A stretch of 14,761 nt of DNA, taken from Desulfobacteraceae bacterium (GTDB lineage: Bacteria > Desulfobacterota > Desulfobacteria > Desulfobacterales > BuS5). Position 1 is the stretch's first letter. Each line of letters opens with the position of its first letter. A model generated the notes under the pieces. It saw only the letters and a program-made list of their open reading frames with translations, had not been told where the DNA came from and made no database searches. Positions 1 through 7,505 of this stretch are shown piece by piece. The stretch covers positions 1 through 14,761 of the forward strand of contig DAOWMW010000006.1 in assembly GCA_030642865.1 (NCBI GenBank), read 5' to 3'. The translations under genes and the position numbers were made by a program.

Positions 1-78
1 ATATTCCTACGCTTTCGCGCCTTGCCAGGCAGGCGCCTCAACACTTAAAATTGCCAATTTATTTTTGGGCGAACCCTT
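1..78 (-). repeat. Half copy of large palindromic repeat, cut by window start
   Basis: Read on the minus strand, this stretch begins AAGGGTTCGC and contains AAATTGGCAATTTTAAGTG and GAGGCGCC. It matches the left arm of the palindrome at 1649-1810 with only scattered differences. It stops at the window edge just where that element has its centre (GAATAT), so the other arm probably lies upstream of the window. A third copy begins at 14704. No coding capacity is apparent. Confidence 0.75.
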
Positions 79-217
79 ACTGCTGAAAAGCTGTAATAAA
101 AAACAAGAAATTTTTTTAACCACCTTGCTAACATAGACCGCAACAGGTTTGTAAAGCTTGGAAACATAAGTAAATGTTTCAAAAACCCGGGTTCGGGCGC
201 CCCCGCTTTAATTCAGA

Positions 218-346
218 ATTCCGCCTGAAGGCGGGACTCCAAACTGCCCGCCTAAAGACGGAACTCCGAACTATATACCGCCAGTTTGGAGTTCCGCCTT
301 CAGGCGGTTCCTTTAGTTTGGAGTTCCGCCTTCAGGCGGTTCCTTT
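218..346. repeat. Inverted and tandem short repeat cluster (two minus-oriented, two plus-oriented units)
   Basis: Two identical 32-bp units lie head to tail at 283-314 and 315-346. Each reads AGTTTGGAGTTCCGCC, then TTCAGGCGG and TTCCTTT, with an internal CCGCC/GGCGG hairpin. Reverse-complement versions lie at 221-245 (one mismatch over 25 bp) and 248-272 (more diverged). The block can therefore fold into alternative large cruciforms. A 12-bp direct repeat, CTAAAAGCTAAC, follows at 349-360 and 363-374. An open frame of 61 codons crosses the block, but its sequence is just the translated repeat, so I do not call a gene. Confidence 0.8.
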
Positions 347-394
347 AGCTAAAAGCTAACACCTAAAAGCTAACCGCACAGGTCGAAAATTTTT

Positions 395-464
395 AGTAAC
401 TATTCAGCCAGTATCTGCAATAATTAGCATCTTAAGATCGTGAATTTATTTCATCCCCAATCCT
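395..464. repeat. Fragments of two dispersed repeats upstream of mdh
   Basis: Bases 395-410 (AGTAACTATTCAGCCA) resemble one arm of the hairpin at 14578-14620. Bases 443-464 are a 22-bp stretch containing TTTATTTCATCCCCAATCCT, found again exactly at 4982-5003. The rest of 376-500 shows nothing recognisable. Confidence 0.55.
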
Positions 465-501
465 AAGTAGTTATAGAGATTCTGTGCTAAACATATAAAT
501 G

Positions 502-529
502 TTGACAATGAATTATATTATGATATCAA
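502..529 (+). promoter_or_regulatory. Possible sigma70-type promoter for mdh
   Basis: TTGACA at 502-507 is followed after 16 bp by TATCAA at 524-529. The -35 matches the consensus fully and the -10 matches at four of six positions. The implied leader to the mdh start is about 180 nt and very A/T-rich, with long A and T runs at 560-625. No riboswitch-like or operator structure was recognised in that leader. The call rests on the hexamers alone. Confidence 0.3.
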
Positions 530-660
530 TTTTATGAAATTACAATAGAAACCTGGCATCTTTTTTATTTTTTATGAATATTTTTTTTAAATAAAAAAAT
601 AATGTTAAAATAAAAAAATAAAGGGTGTCCCAGAAGTGCCATTTATCTGGAAATTTCTAA

Positions 661-1648
<988 letters not shown>

Positions 1649-1650
<2 letters not shown>

Positions 1651-1810
1651 GGATTCGATCGAAAATAAATTGGCAATTTTAAGTGTTGAGGCGCCTGTCT
1701 GACAAGGCGTGAAAACGTAGGAATATCCAAGATATTTATACGTTTTCGTAACGCAGTCAGACAGGATGGATCGACGCTTAAAATGCTAAGTTATTTTTGA
1801 TCGAGTCCTT
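1649..1810. repeat. About 160-bp imperfect palindrome between convergent mdh and htpG
   Basis: The left arm (1649-1727) and the reverse complement of the right arm (1731-1810) align along their whole length, at roughly three quarters identity by eye. The element ends are AAGGATTCGATCGAAAATAA and the complement of GATCGAGTCCTT, and the centre is AATATC-CAA-GATATT (1722-1736). The mdh stop codon overlaps its first bases. It could act as a two-way terminator or insulator for the convergent genes. Its related partial copies at 1-78 and 14704-14761 show that it is a dispersed, possibly MITE-like element and not a terminator private to this locus. It encodes no protein. Confidence 0.8.
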
Positions 1811-1829
1811 AGTATAGCTGAGTAGTTAC
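1811..1829. repeat. Single arm of the 14578-14620 hairpin repeat
   Basis: AGTATAGCTGAGTAGTTAC is found exactly here and again at 14602-14620, where it forms the right arm of a hairpin. Here it abuts the end of the large palindrome and lies eight bases beyond the htpG stop codon. Only one arm is present, so it is probably a remnant or end of a mobile or repeat element. Confidence 0.6.
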
Positions 1830-1836
1830 AAATTTT

Positions 1837-3768
1837 CTATACTTTTAAAGAGTCTGCCATGAGATCACCCACTGTTTGAGAAAATTTTGCAGGGTTTAGC
1901 ACCTTGTTTCCTTCACTTATCAGGGCTATATCGAATAAAAGGCCGCTGTAATCTTTTAACACAAGATCTCCAGGATCTTTTTCAAAAATGGTCTTCATTT
2001 TTTCCATGAGAGGATGATTCATATTTATCTCAAGTACTCTTTTAATCTCCGGTGATTTTTGTCCGGTGGCTTTGACAATTTTTTCCATATATGCACTCAT
2101 GTCGTGGGTATCGCCGGAAAGACAGGATACAGACCCTTTTAAACGGGTGGAAGGTTTGACTTCCTTGATATGATCCTGCAGGGTTACTTTTATAAAGTTA
2201 AACAGAGGTGTATACTCATCTTTTTTATCATCGTCAATTTTGTCTAACTCAAGGTCTCCTTTTTCAGCACTTTTTATCTTTTTCCCGTCATATTCGGTGA
2301 GAGCCTGGACAACCCATTCGTCAATGGGGTCGGTCATTAGCAATACTTCAAAATTTTTCTCTTTTAAAATCTCCAGGTGGGGACTGTTCATCAATGCTGT
2401 GAGATTTTCCCCTGTGATATAATAAATCTCTTCCTGGCCTTCCTGCATTTTTTCCACATACTCTTTTAAAGAGATCAGTTTACCGTCTGATTTGGTTGTT
2501 TTGTATCTTGCCAGATCTGCGATTTTGGTCTTATTCTCAAAATCCGAATGTATGCCCACCTTTAAAACCTGACCAAAATTATTGTAAAATTTATCGTAAG
2601 CCTCTTTTTCCATTGAATTTAAAAGCTCAAAAATTTTTTTTACAAGATTTCTTCTTATGTTTCTGATAAGGGTGTTTTGCTGCAGTATTTCGCGGCTCAC
2701 ATTAAGGTCCAGGTCAGGACAATCAACAACTCCCTTTATAAATTTAAGATATTCAGGCATCAGCTCTTTACAGTCGTCCATTATAAAGACCCGGCGGCAA
2801 TAGAGATGCATCCCGTGTTTTGCATCGGGATAATACATATCCAGCGGGGCATTGGATGGAATATACAAGAGCGCATTATATTCTATTGTACCTTCAAGCT
2901 TTAAGTGGAGGCGCTCAGCCGGAGGGTTCCAGTCGTGGCTTATATGCTTGTAAAATTCTTCATATTCTTCATCTGTGATTTCAGTTTTATTTTTGAGCCA
3001 GATAGCCTTCATTGAATTAAGAGTCTCTTCCCGGATTACTTTTTTTGTCGTTTTTCCGATGGGTTTTCCTTCTTTATCCAGAATCTGCTCTTCTTTAGGT
3101 AATGGTTCATCCTTTTCCACATCCATGGCAATTGGGTATCTGACAAAATCTGAATGTTTTTTTATAATCTGGCGAATTGTCCATTCATCTGTAAAATCCT
3201 GACCATCTTTTTCCTTTTTTTTCAGATGGAGTATTATGCTGGTACCCCTGGTTTCTTTTGGAACCTCTTCCATGGAATATGAGCCGTCACCATGGGATTC
3301 CCACTTTACACCTGTATTTGACCCGGCAGCCTTTGTAATGAGAGTCACTTTATCTGCGGCTATAAATGAGCTGTAAAAACCTATGCCGAATTTACCTATC
3401 AGTTCAGGAGTCAGGGTATCCTGACTTTTTGTAGCCTCAAGGGCTTCCAAAAAAGCGGCGGTTCCGCTTTTTGCAATGGTTCCAATATTTTCCATGACTT
3501 CATCATGGGTCATTCCTATGCCGTTGTCTGAAATTTCCAGGGTTTGTTTTATTCCATCAGGGACGATTTTGATTTTAAACTGGGAGTCATCTCCGAGGAT
3601 ATCAGGGTCTGTCTGAGCCTTGAATCGTAATTTGTCCAGGGCATCTGAAGAATTTGAAATCAGTTCCCTTAGAAAAATTTCCTGGTTGGAATACATGGAA
3701 TTTATGATGAGTTTTAATAATTGTTGAATCTCTGTTTTAAACTGGTGGGTCTCTTTTTGGGTTTCCAT
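1837..3768 (-). CDS. htpG: Molecular chaperone HtpG (Hsp90 family)
   Basis: Bacterial Hsp90, a dimeric cytosolic ATP-dependent chaperone that remodels client proteins. The product has 643 residues, close to the usual bacterial HtpG length. The N-terminal GHKL ATPase motifs are all present: [14 protein letters not shown] with Glu35 and Asn39, DNGIGM (81-86), and the lid/phosphate-binding segment [11 protein letters not shown] (125-135). The middle and C-terminal domains run on without interruption; [10 protein letters not shown] is a typical middle-domain segment. The ATG at 3768 is preceded by AGGAG eleven bases upstream, a slightly long spacing, but the product starts as family members do. 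It is monocistronic, with its own promoter at 3823-3851, and it converges with mdh. No CIRCE-type inverted repeat or clear heat-shock promoter was seen. Confidence 0.97.
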   Translation of the reverse strand: METQKETHQFKTEIQQLLKLIINSMYSNQEIFLRELISNSSDALDKLRFKAQTDPDILGDDSQFKIKIVPDGIKQTLEISDNGIGMTHDEVMENIGTIAKSGTAAFLEALEATKSQDTLTPELIGKFGIGFYSSFIAADKVTLITKAAGSNTGVKWESHGDGSYSMEEVPKETRGTSIILHLKKKEKDGQDFTDEWTIRQIIKKHSDFVRYPIAMDVEKDEPLPKEEQILDKEGKPIGKTTKKVIREETLNSMKAIWLKNKTEITDEEYEEFYKHISHDWNPPAERLHLKLEGTIEYNALLYIPSNAPLDMYYPDAKHGMHLYCRRVFIMDDCKELMPEYLKFIKGVVDCPDLDLNVSREILQQNTLIRNIRRNLVKKIFELLNSMEKEAYDKFYNNFGQVLKVGIHSDFENKTKIADLARYKTTKSDGKLISLKEYVEKMQEGQEEIYYITGENLTALMNSPHLEILKEKNFEVLLMTDPIDEWVVQALTEYDGKKIKSAEKGDLELDKIDDDKKDEYTPLFNFIKVTLQDHIKEVKPSTRLKGSVSCLSGDTHDMSAYMEKIVKATGQKSPEIKRVLEINMNHPLMEKMKTIFEKDPGDLVLKDYSGLLFDIALISEGNKVLNPAKFSQTVGDLMADSLKV

Positions 3769-3822
3769 TTGTTAGTCATCTCCTGTGTGTGCATCTAATA
3801 TAGATTTTAAAAAGGTACTTAA

Positions 3823-3851
3823 ATAATAATTACACCTCATGACCTTGTCAA
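3823..3851 (-). promoter_or_regulatory. Sigma70-type promoter of htpG
   Basis: On the minus strand TTGACA (3851-3846) is followed after exactly 17 bp by TATTAT (3828-3823), a full -35 match and a five-of-six -10 match. Transcription would start near 3816, giving a leader of roughly 48 nt before the htpG ATG. This is the cleanest promoter in the window. Confidence 0.6.
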
Positions 3852-3990
3852 TGGAGGGAAAGAGAAAGAGAGGGTTAATTTTCAACTTCTTGATCCTGCA
3901 ACGAAGTTTAATGAAAAATGATTTATATTTTCATATAAAATGTATTATGCTCCCAAAGATAATTAGGAAAGGGTGAGGTATGCTGCCGGG

Positions 3991-4107
3991 ATGTCGCAAC
4001 GAATGGTACCGGTTCCTGTACCTGAGTTTGACATCGAGAAAAATGATGTTAAAGGCTTTATGGATGAGTTCAATGGGTTTCATGAAATTTTTCATGATTA
4101 TTTTCAT
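3991..4107 (+). pseudogene. Truncated N-terminus of an IS701-like transposase
   Basis: Thirty-nine codons from the ATG at 3991 (an in-frame GTG lies at 3973) read like the first residues of IS701-family transposases, with FDIEKNDVKGFMDEFNGFHE and then FHDYFH. After that the family similarity I recognise stops abruptly. The same frame runs 17 more unrelated codons and ends at 4158, whereas a full transposase has several hundred residues. The break near 4107 is therefore a deletion or insertion junction. The identification is from memory of the family start and not from a search. It lies just upstream of the toxin-antitoxin pair and marks an accessory, recombined patch. Confidence 0.5.
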
Positions 4108-4208
4108 ACCCCCTCGTTTTTGCCAGGCTGGTCAATAAGTTCTGCCCGGGCCAGGTGATGTATGACGTTCCCGGCGGCTTTGCCACCGTGATCATGGGGG
4201 TAAAACGG
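4108..4208. other. Unassigned junction sequence between transposase remnant and toxin gene
   Basis: A different + frame here reads ARLVNKFCPGQVMYDVPGGF and continues into ATVIMGVKRLV before running into the toxin gene region and stopping at 4254-4256. It looks like a piece of a real protein and not random sequence, but I do not recognise the family and it has no start of its own. It may be a second gene fragment left by the rearrangement that truncated the transposase. Confidence 0.3.
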
Positions 4209-4499
4209 TTAGTGATGGAGGTATTTACTGAGTTCACGGTAGAAATTTTGGTGTGATCCGAAAGAATAAAGATAAATAGTCGAACATTCAATCTCGTATG
4301 CTAAAAGAATAAGATTGTTTCCGCCTTTATATTTATAAACCCTTATTCCTTGCAAATCTCCTTTTTTTATATCACCAATATCAGGATTTGTCATAATAGT
4401 TTTGATAGCTTCATCCAGTTTTTTAGTTTGGTTTTTTTTCAGTTTCCTTTTTTGTCTGGCAAAAGTCGGAGATTGAATAATTTCGGAAATGTCGTCCAT
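4209..4499 (-). CDS. ParE/RelE-superfamily toxin of a type II toxin-antitoxin pair
   Basis: A basic 96-residue protein with the RelE/ParE fold pattern. A Lys-rich N-terminal helical part (residues 13-38: FARQKRKLKKNQTKKLDEAI) is followed by short beta strands containing GDLQGIRVYKYKGGNNLILLAY. The end, YLYSFGSHQNFYRELSKYL, is the characteristic SFGSHxNFY segment of ParE-like toxins. It starts four bases after the antitoxin stop codon. Its GGAG ribosome site lies inside the end of the antitoxin gene, so the two are translationally linked. Superfamily members either cleave mRNA at the ribosome or poison gyrase, and the sequence alone does not tell which. It lies beside a transposase remnant, in keeping with horizontal acquisition. 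Confidence 0.8.
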   Translation of the reverse strand: MDDISEIIQSPTFARQKRKLKKNQTKKLDEAIKTIMTNPDIGDIKKGDLQGIRVYKYKGGNNLILLAYEIECSTIYLYSFGSHQNFYRELSKYLHH

Positions 4500-4502
4500 A
4501 TT

Positions 4503-4724
4503 TTATTCTCCAAAAACATATGGAGTCCCTTGTCCAGATTTTATTTCTTCTTTTCCGATTAAAATGCCTTGTATAAAGGGAAAGGGTAATTCGGGATTTT
4601 CTTCAATTATTTGCCCGATTTTTGCCCAGTACTCAATTTGACCTGCTACTGATCGTTTGAATACCTTGGATTGTACTTTTGCTTTCGCAACGAGAGCATC
4701 AGATATTTTGACAGCGGTTGGCAT
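4503..4724 (-). CDS. ParD-like antitoxin
   Basis: A 73-residue protein resembling ParD-like antitoxins that pair with ParE-like toxins. The N-terminal part (VKISDALVAKAKVQSKVFKR) fits a ribbon-helix-helix DNA-binding domain. It is followed by SVAGQIEYWAKIGQIIEENP, a hallmark of this antitoxin group. The C-terminal tail would wrap the toxin. I chose the ATG at 4724 because AAAGGAG lies five bases upstream. A longer in-frame reading from 4796 adds 24 residues of unrelated, Cys- and Lys-containing sequence running through the promoter region and is rejected. Such antitoxins normally bind and repress their own promoter. It is the first gene of a two-gene operon with the toxin. Confidence 0.8.
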   Translation of the reverse strand: MPTAVKISDALVAKAKVQSKVFKRSVAGQIEYWAKIGQIIEENPELPFPFIQGILIGKEEIKSGQGTPYVFGE

Positions 4725-4766
4725 ATTGTCTCCTTTCTTTTGTATTTTTGTTTTATTTTGACACGT

Positions 4767-4796
4767 AATACAACCTATTGCAACTAAATATGTCAA
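4767..4796 (-). promoter_or_regulatory. Probable promoter of the toxin-antitoxin operon
   Basis: On the minus strand TTGACA (4796-4791) is followed after 18 bp by TGTATT (4772-4767), a full -35 and a weak -10. TGACA and TGTCA flank the interval as a short inverted pair (4795-4791 and 4763-4759) that could belong to an antitoxin operator. This is weak evidence beyond the -35 match. Confidence 0.35.
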
Positions 4797-4878
4797 AAAG
4801 TTATAACAAATACTTTGCCATGATAAAATTAAACAGAAATACTTGTTCTTGTGCCCGTTTTCCGTGTTGAATCAATGG

Positions 4879-4979
4879 CCAAAATTGCGTAGGGGCATCC
4901 CTTGTGGGTGCCCAAAATGCTCCGAGTATGCAACCGTTGATGCGCTTCGAAGACGACCACAAGCCCGGCGCAATTATGG
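4879..4979. repeat. MITE-like 101-bp element with 11-bp terminal inverted repeats
   Basis: CCAAAATTGCG at 4879-4889 and the complement of CCATAATTGCG at 4969-4979 match at ten of eleven positions. Inside, GGGCATCCC (4893-4901), TTGT and GGGTGCCC (4906-4913) form a hairpin with one bulge. The segment GCGTAGGGGC through GTGCCC (4887-4913) resembles 7445-7471, so it belongs to a dispersed hairpin family. No open frame of note. Confidence 0.5.
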
Positions 4980-4981
4980 GT

Positions 4982-5003
4982 AATTTATTTCATCCCCAAT
5001 CCT
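4982..5003. repeat. 22-bp exact copy of the 443-464 repeat
   Basis: This 22-bp stretch, containing TTTATTTCATCCCCAATCCT, is identical to 443-464 and directly follows the 101-bp element. Both copies lie upstream of plus-strand genes (mdh and the radical SAM gene). It may be the edge of a larger dispersed element. Confidence 0.6.
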
Positions 5004-5037
5004 TACATGTTTAACTCATTACCATTATATTATTACC

Positions 5038-5067
5038 TTGACAAACTGCAGCAGGTTTTCATATGAA
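5038..5067 (+). promoter_or_regulatory. Possible sigma70-type promoter of the radical SAM-peptide operon
   Basis: TTGACA at 5038-5043 is followed after 18 bp by TATGAA at 5062-5067 (four of six matches). The start of transcription would be near 5074, leaving a leader of about 90 nt before the ATG at 5163. It is well placed to drive the two plus-strand genes that follow. Confidence 0.4.
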
Positions 5068-5162
5068 TAAAAGGTGGATAAAATAGACTTTTGTGACTCC
5101 ATATTTTTTTGTTGAACAGGGCTGTTTTTTAAATGGCATAATTTGCAATTGGGATACTTTAG

Positions 5163-7178
5163 ATGAGAATTGTCCTTGTTTTTCCCCCTTTTTACCTGGA
5201 TTCCATGTATAATCTGCCCCCTTTGGGACTGATTAACATTGCCACCATGGCCAAAAAATCGAACCGTGATATAATCATCCATGATTTTGCCCTGGCTATA
5301 AGAAATAAAACAATAAAAATGAGCAGTACTATTTATGATGATTGTGCAAAAATAGTCCTTGGAGAGAATCCTGATCTTGTGGGGTTTTCTGCACAGTGCA
5401 CAACCTATCCCTGTGTAATAAGAATTGCCGAAAAGATAAAAAAAGAAAAACCCGGGATAAAAATAATTGTTGGTGGACACAATGCCTCCTTTGTTGCCAA
5501 AGAGACCCTGTCCAGCTTCCCTTTTATAGATGCGGTGGTAAAAGGGGAGGGTGAAATAACATTTCAGGAGCTGGTAACAGCTTATGAAAACGGATTGGAC
5601 GAAGCAGGTGTGGCAGGGGTTACATACATGTCCCATGGCAAAATCATACAGAATAAAGATCGAAAATTAATGGAAGTGCTTGATGATCTTCCCATGGCGG
5701 ATTATAGCTTTGTTCGGCCTTTTTCAGAATATAGTGAGCTGTGCGGGCTCCCCAGGAGTATTGCAATTCTTGAAGTTGGACGGGGGTGTCCCCACAGGTG
5801 TATTTACTGTTCCGAATCTGTAATGTGGCAGCAGAAGACAAGGACCTTCAGTGTTAATCGTCTGGTAAAAGAGATGGGGCATCTCCATGAAAATTATAAT
5901 GCCCAGTGTTTTTTGCTGGCCTATGATCAATTTACAGCTAAAAAAAAATTTGTTGAAGATTTTTGTACTTTGGTGATAAAAGAAAAACTGAATCATCTCC
6001 CATGGTACTGTATTTCCAGGCTCGATACTGTTGATTCCCCTCTTTTACGCAGAATGCGTGAAGCAGGGTGTGAATCAATGTGCTATGGAATAGATTCAGG
6101 GTCAAAAAAAACTTTGGCTTTTATTCGGAAAAAGATTGATGAAGATATCCTTTATGAGCGTGTAAAGGAGACCACAAAGCAGGGTATTGTCCCCACCTTA
6201 AGTTTTATTGTGGGCTTTCCCAATGAAGAAAAAGAAGATATCGATGCCACAATGCTCCTTGCTTTAAGAACAGGGGTTCAGGGGAACAGTAATCCCCTGG
6301 TACAAATGCCCACAGTCCTTCCAGGGACAGATCTCCATAAACTTTACAAGGATAAACTTGTACGCAGGGTTGATACCTACTTTTCCCTGGGGCTTGAATT
6401 TGATAATGGGATCCGCATGGCTTTAGACGATAAAATGATAAATTCAGATCCGTCTCTTTTCAGCAGTTTTTATAATCTTGCCTGCCCCGGGCGCTGTCTT
6501 GAAGAACTTAATATTATAGCGAGCTATTTCCCCTTGATTATTAATCTGTACCCCAAGTCTTTTTTGTTACTTACAATTGCGTTAAAAGAGTCTGCAAGTG
6601 ATCTTTTCATCAATTTTTTTAACTGGATGGGGCGTAACCATTTACAGGGGAGACCCCGCCTGACCCATGGAGATTGCTTTAGAAATTTTTCAGAATTTGC
6701 GGATCAGACTTTTAAGGGGAGCGGTGTAGAAAAATGGAGCCATTTTCAGGAAATGCTAAAGTATGAAACAGTCTCCCTTAAGGCGGGCAAGTTTTCCCAG
6801 ACAAAACAACCCTCCCATACAGATTTTATCTTTTCAAAGGATACAATGCCCATGTTGAGGGAAAATGTAATCGTATCAGATTTTGACCATAATATTCGGG
6901 AGATAATTGAAGATTTAAATATGGGCATATTTAATAATCAATATGATGCTGAATCTGTATCCCTTGTTTTTCGGTTTGAAGATAATGAACTTGAAGTGAC
7001 TGAAATCAACGATTTTGGGAAAGATTTTCTTGGTTTGTGTGATGGGTCTTCCAGATTAAAAGAGATTGTTTCTGTGCTTTATCCTGTTTACGGCTCGGAT
7101 ATGGAGAGGAATGTTTTTGTTAAAGAGTGTGAGGAGGCCATGACAGGTTTGTCTGATTTGAGATTACTTCAGGTGTAA
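5163..7178 (+). CDS. B12-binding-type radical SAM protein with C-terminal PqqD-like domain; candidate RiPP maturase
   Basis: A 671-residue protein of at least three parts. Residues 1-160 fit a cobalamin-binding domain: PPLGL (19-23), IIVGGHNAS (101-109) and VKGEGE (126-131) are typical of class B radical SAM enzymes, and as usual there the DxHxxG cobalamin motif is absent. The radical SAM core follows, with C209-P-H-R-C213-I-Y-C216 binding the [4Fe-4S]/SAM site and FIVGFPNE (348-355). Residues 430-550 are unassigned. The last 60 residues (about 612-671) read FGKDFLGLCDGSSRLKEIVS and end LSDLRLLQV. This matches the helix pattern of PqqD-like domains, the RiPP recognition element that grips a precursor leader. 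Enzymes of this class often methylate unactivated carbons, but the reaction here is unknown. The ATG at 5163 has only a weak upstream GGGA. A 51-codon repeat-peptide gene follows 92 bp later on the same strand. Confidence 0.88.
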   Translation: MRIVLVFPPFYLDSMYNLPPLGLINIATMAKKSNRDIIIHDFALAIRNKTIKMSSTIYDDCAKIVLGENPDLVGFSAQCTTYPCVIRIAEKIKKEKPGIKIIVGGHNASFVAKETLSSFPFIDAVVKGEGEITFQELVTAYENGLDEAGVAGVTYMSHGKIIQNKDRKLMEVLDDLPMADYSFVRPFSEYSELCGLPRSIAILEVGRGCPHRCIYCSESVMWQQKTRTFSVNRLVKEMGHLHENYNAQCFLLAYDQFTAKKKFVEDFCTLVIKEKLNHLPWYCISRLDTVDSPLLRRMREAGCESMCYGIDSGSKKTLAFIRKKIDEDILYERVKETTKQGIVPTLSFIVGFPNEEKEDIDATMLLALRTGVQGNSNPLVQMPTVLPGTDLHKLYKDKLVRRVDTYFSLGLEFDNGIRMALDDKMINSDPSLFSSFYNLACPGRCLEELNIIASYFPLIINLYPKSFLLLTIALKESASDLFINFFNWMGRNHLQGRPRLTHGDCFRNFSEFADQTFKGSGVEKWSHFQEMLKYETVSLKAGKFSQTKQPSHTDFIFSKDTMPMLRENVIVSDFDHNIREIIEDLNMGIFNNQYDAESVSLVFRFEDNELEVTEINDFGKDFLGLCDGSSRLKEIVSVLYPVYGSDMERNVFVKECEEAMTGLSDLRLLQV

Positions 7179-7199
7179 TTTTAACTCTGGTTTCTTTTG

Positions 7200-7239
7200 G
7201 CCGTTAAATCCCCGGATTTTATACTGGTGATTTAATGGC
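7200..7239 (+). other. Hairpin between radical SAM gene and precursor gene
   Basis: GCCGTTAAATC (7200-7210) pairs with GATTTAATGGC (7229-7239) over 11 bp with one G-U pair and an 18-nt loop. No U-run follows, so it is not an obvious intrinsic terminator. It could be a processing or stability element that lets the peptide message accumulate above the enzyme message. That role is inference. Confidence 0.5.
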
Positions 7240-7270
7240 TTAAAATCATAGCAAAAAAGGAGGTGAAAAA

Positions 7271-7426
7271 ATGCTTAAGACAAAAAAAGTTGAAAAAAAA
7301 GTTTCTTCAGCTGCTAGTTGCCATGCTCCATCATGCCATGCCCCTGCATGTCATGCTCCAGCGTGTCATTCGCCAGCGTGCCATTCACCGGCGTGCCATG
7401 CTCCATCATGCCATTCACCAGCGTAA
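7271..7426 (+). CDS. Candidate RiPP precursor peptide with seven CH[A/S]P[A/S] repeats
   Basis: A 51-residue peptide preceded by an excellent ribosome site, AGGAGGTGA (7258-7266), directly before the ATG. The leader MLKTKKVEKKVSSAAS is Lys-rich and lacks Cys and His. The core is seven uninterrupted pentapeptides (residues 17-51): CHAPS, CHAPA, CHAPA, CHSPA, CHSPA, CHAPS, CHSPA. Cys, His and Pro are invariant, and the other two positions are only Ala or Ser. The 15-bp units differ at several synonymous sites (TGC/TGT, GCT/GCC, CCA/CCT/CCG), which argues that the protein pattern is selected. No signal peptide, membrane segment or CxxCH haem motif occurs. It sits between two radical SAM enzymes, one with a PqqD-like domain, so it is most likely their substrate. 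Crosslinked, methylated or metal-binding products are all possible. I vaguely recall NCBIfam names CbpA/CbpB for a similar peptide/enzyme pair but cannot confirm the match. Confidence 0.85.
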   Translation: MLKTKKVEKKVSSAASCHAPSCHAPACHAPACHSPACHSPACHAPSCHSPA

Positions 7427-7445
7427 CATTATGATTTTTTTCGAT

Positions 7446-7503
7446 CGTAGGGGCGACCCTCGTGGTCGCCCTGATTTGGGCAACCACAAGGGTTGCCCCT
7501 GCG
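7446..7503. terminator. Double-hairpin palindrome between convergent precursor and radical SAM genes
   Basis: Two perfect 8-bp hairpins stand side by side: GGGCGACC-CTCGT-GGTCGCCC (7451-7471) and GGGCAACC-ACAAG-GGTTGCCC (7478-7498). The whole 58-bp block is also self-complementary end to end if G-U pairs are allowed (CGTAGGGGC with GCCCCTGCG). It starts 19 bp after the peptide stop and ends 2 bp before the opposing gene's stop codon, so it could terminate transcripts from both sides. No long U-run follows. The first hairpin resembles 4887-4913, so it is also a dispersed repeat. Confidence 0.55.
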
Positions 7504-7505
7504 TG

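Noticed and set aside
283-346. Possible CRISPR array
   Set aside because: The two 32-bp units are directly adjacent with no spacer between them, and related units are inverted. No cas gene is in the window.
174-359. 61-codon open frame on the + strand
   Set aside because: It is a translation of the inverted/tandem repeat block, with repeated FRLK/LQT-like strings from the repeat units. It has no ribosome site and no domain.
629-649. CCAGA/TCTGG hairpin and GGGTGTCCCAGAAGTGCCA upstream of mdh as an insertion-sequence end or operator
   Set aside because: The stem is only five base pairs and no matching second end or target duplication was found in the window.
4725-4796. 24-residue N-terminal extension of the antitoxin
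   Set aside because: It covers the promoter-like region and the AAAGGAG site. Similarity to ParD-like antitoxins begins at the internal Met.
5025-5636. 203-codon open frame on the - strand opposite the radical SAM gene
   Set aside because: A shadow frame. The + strand carries recognisable B12/radical SAM motifs, while this frame is low-complexity Tyr/Phe/Cys sequence without a domain.
7319-7423. Cys-His repeats as multihaem cytochrome sites
   Set aside because: The spacing is C-H-x-P-x-C-H, never CxxCH, and there is no signal peptide.
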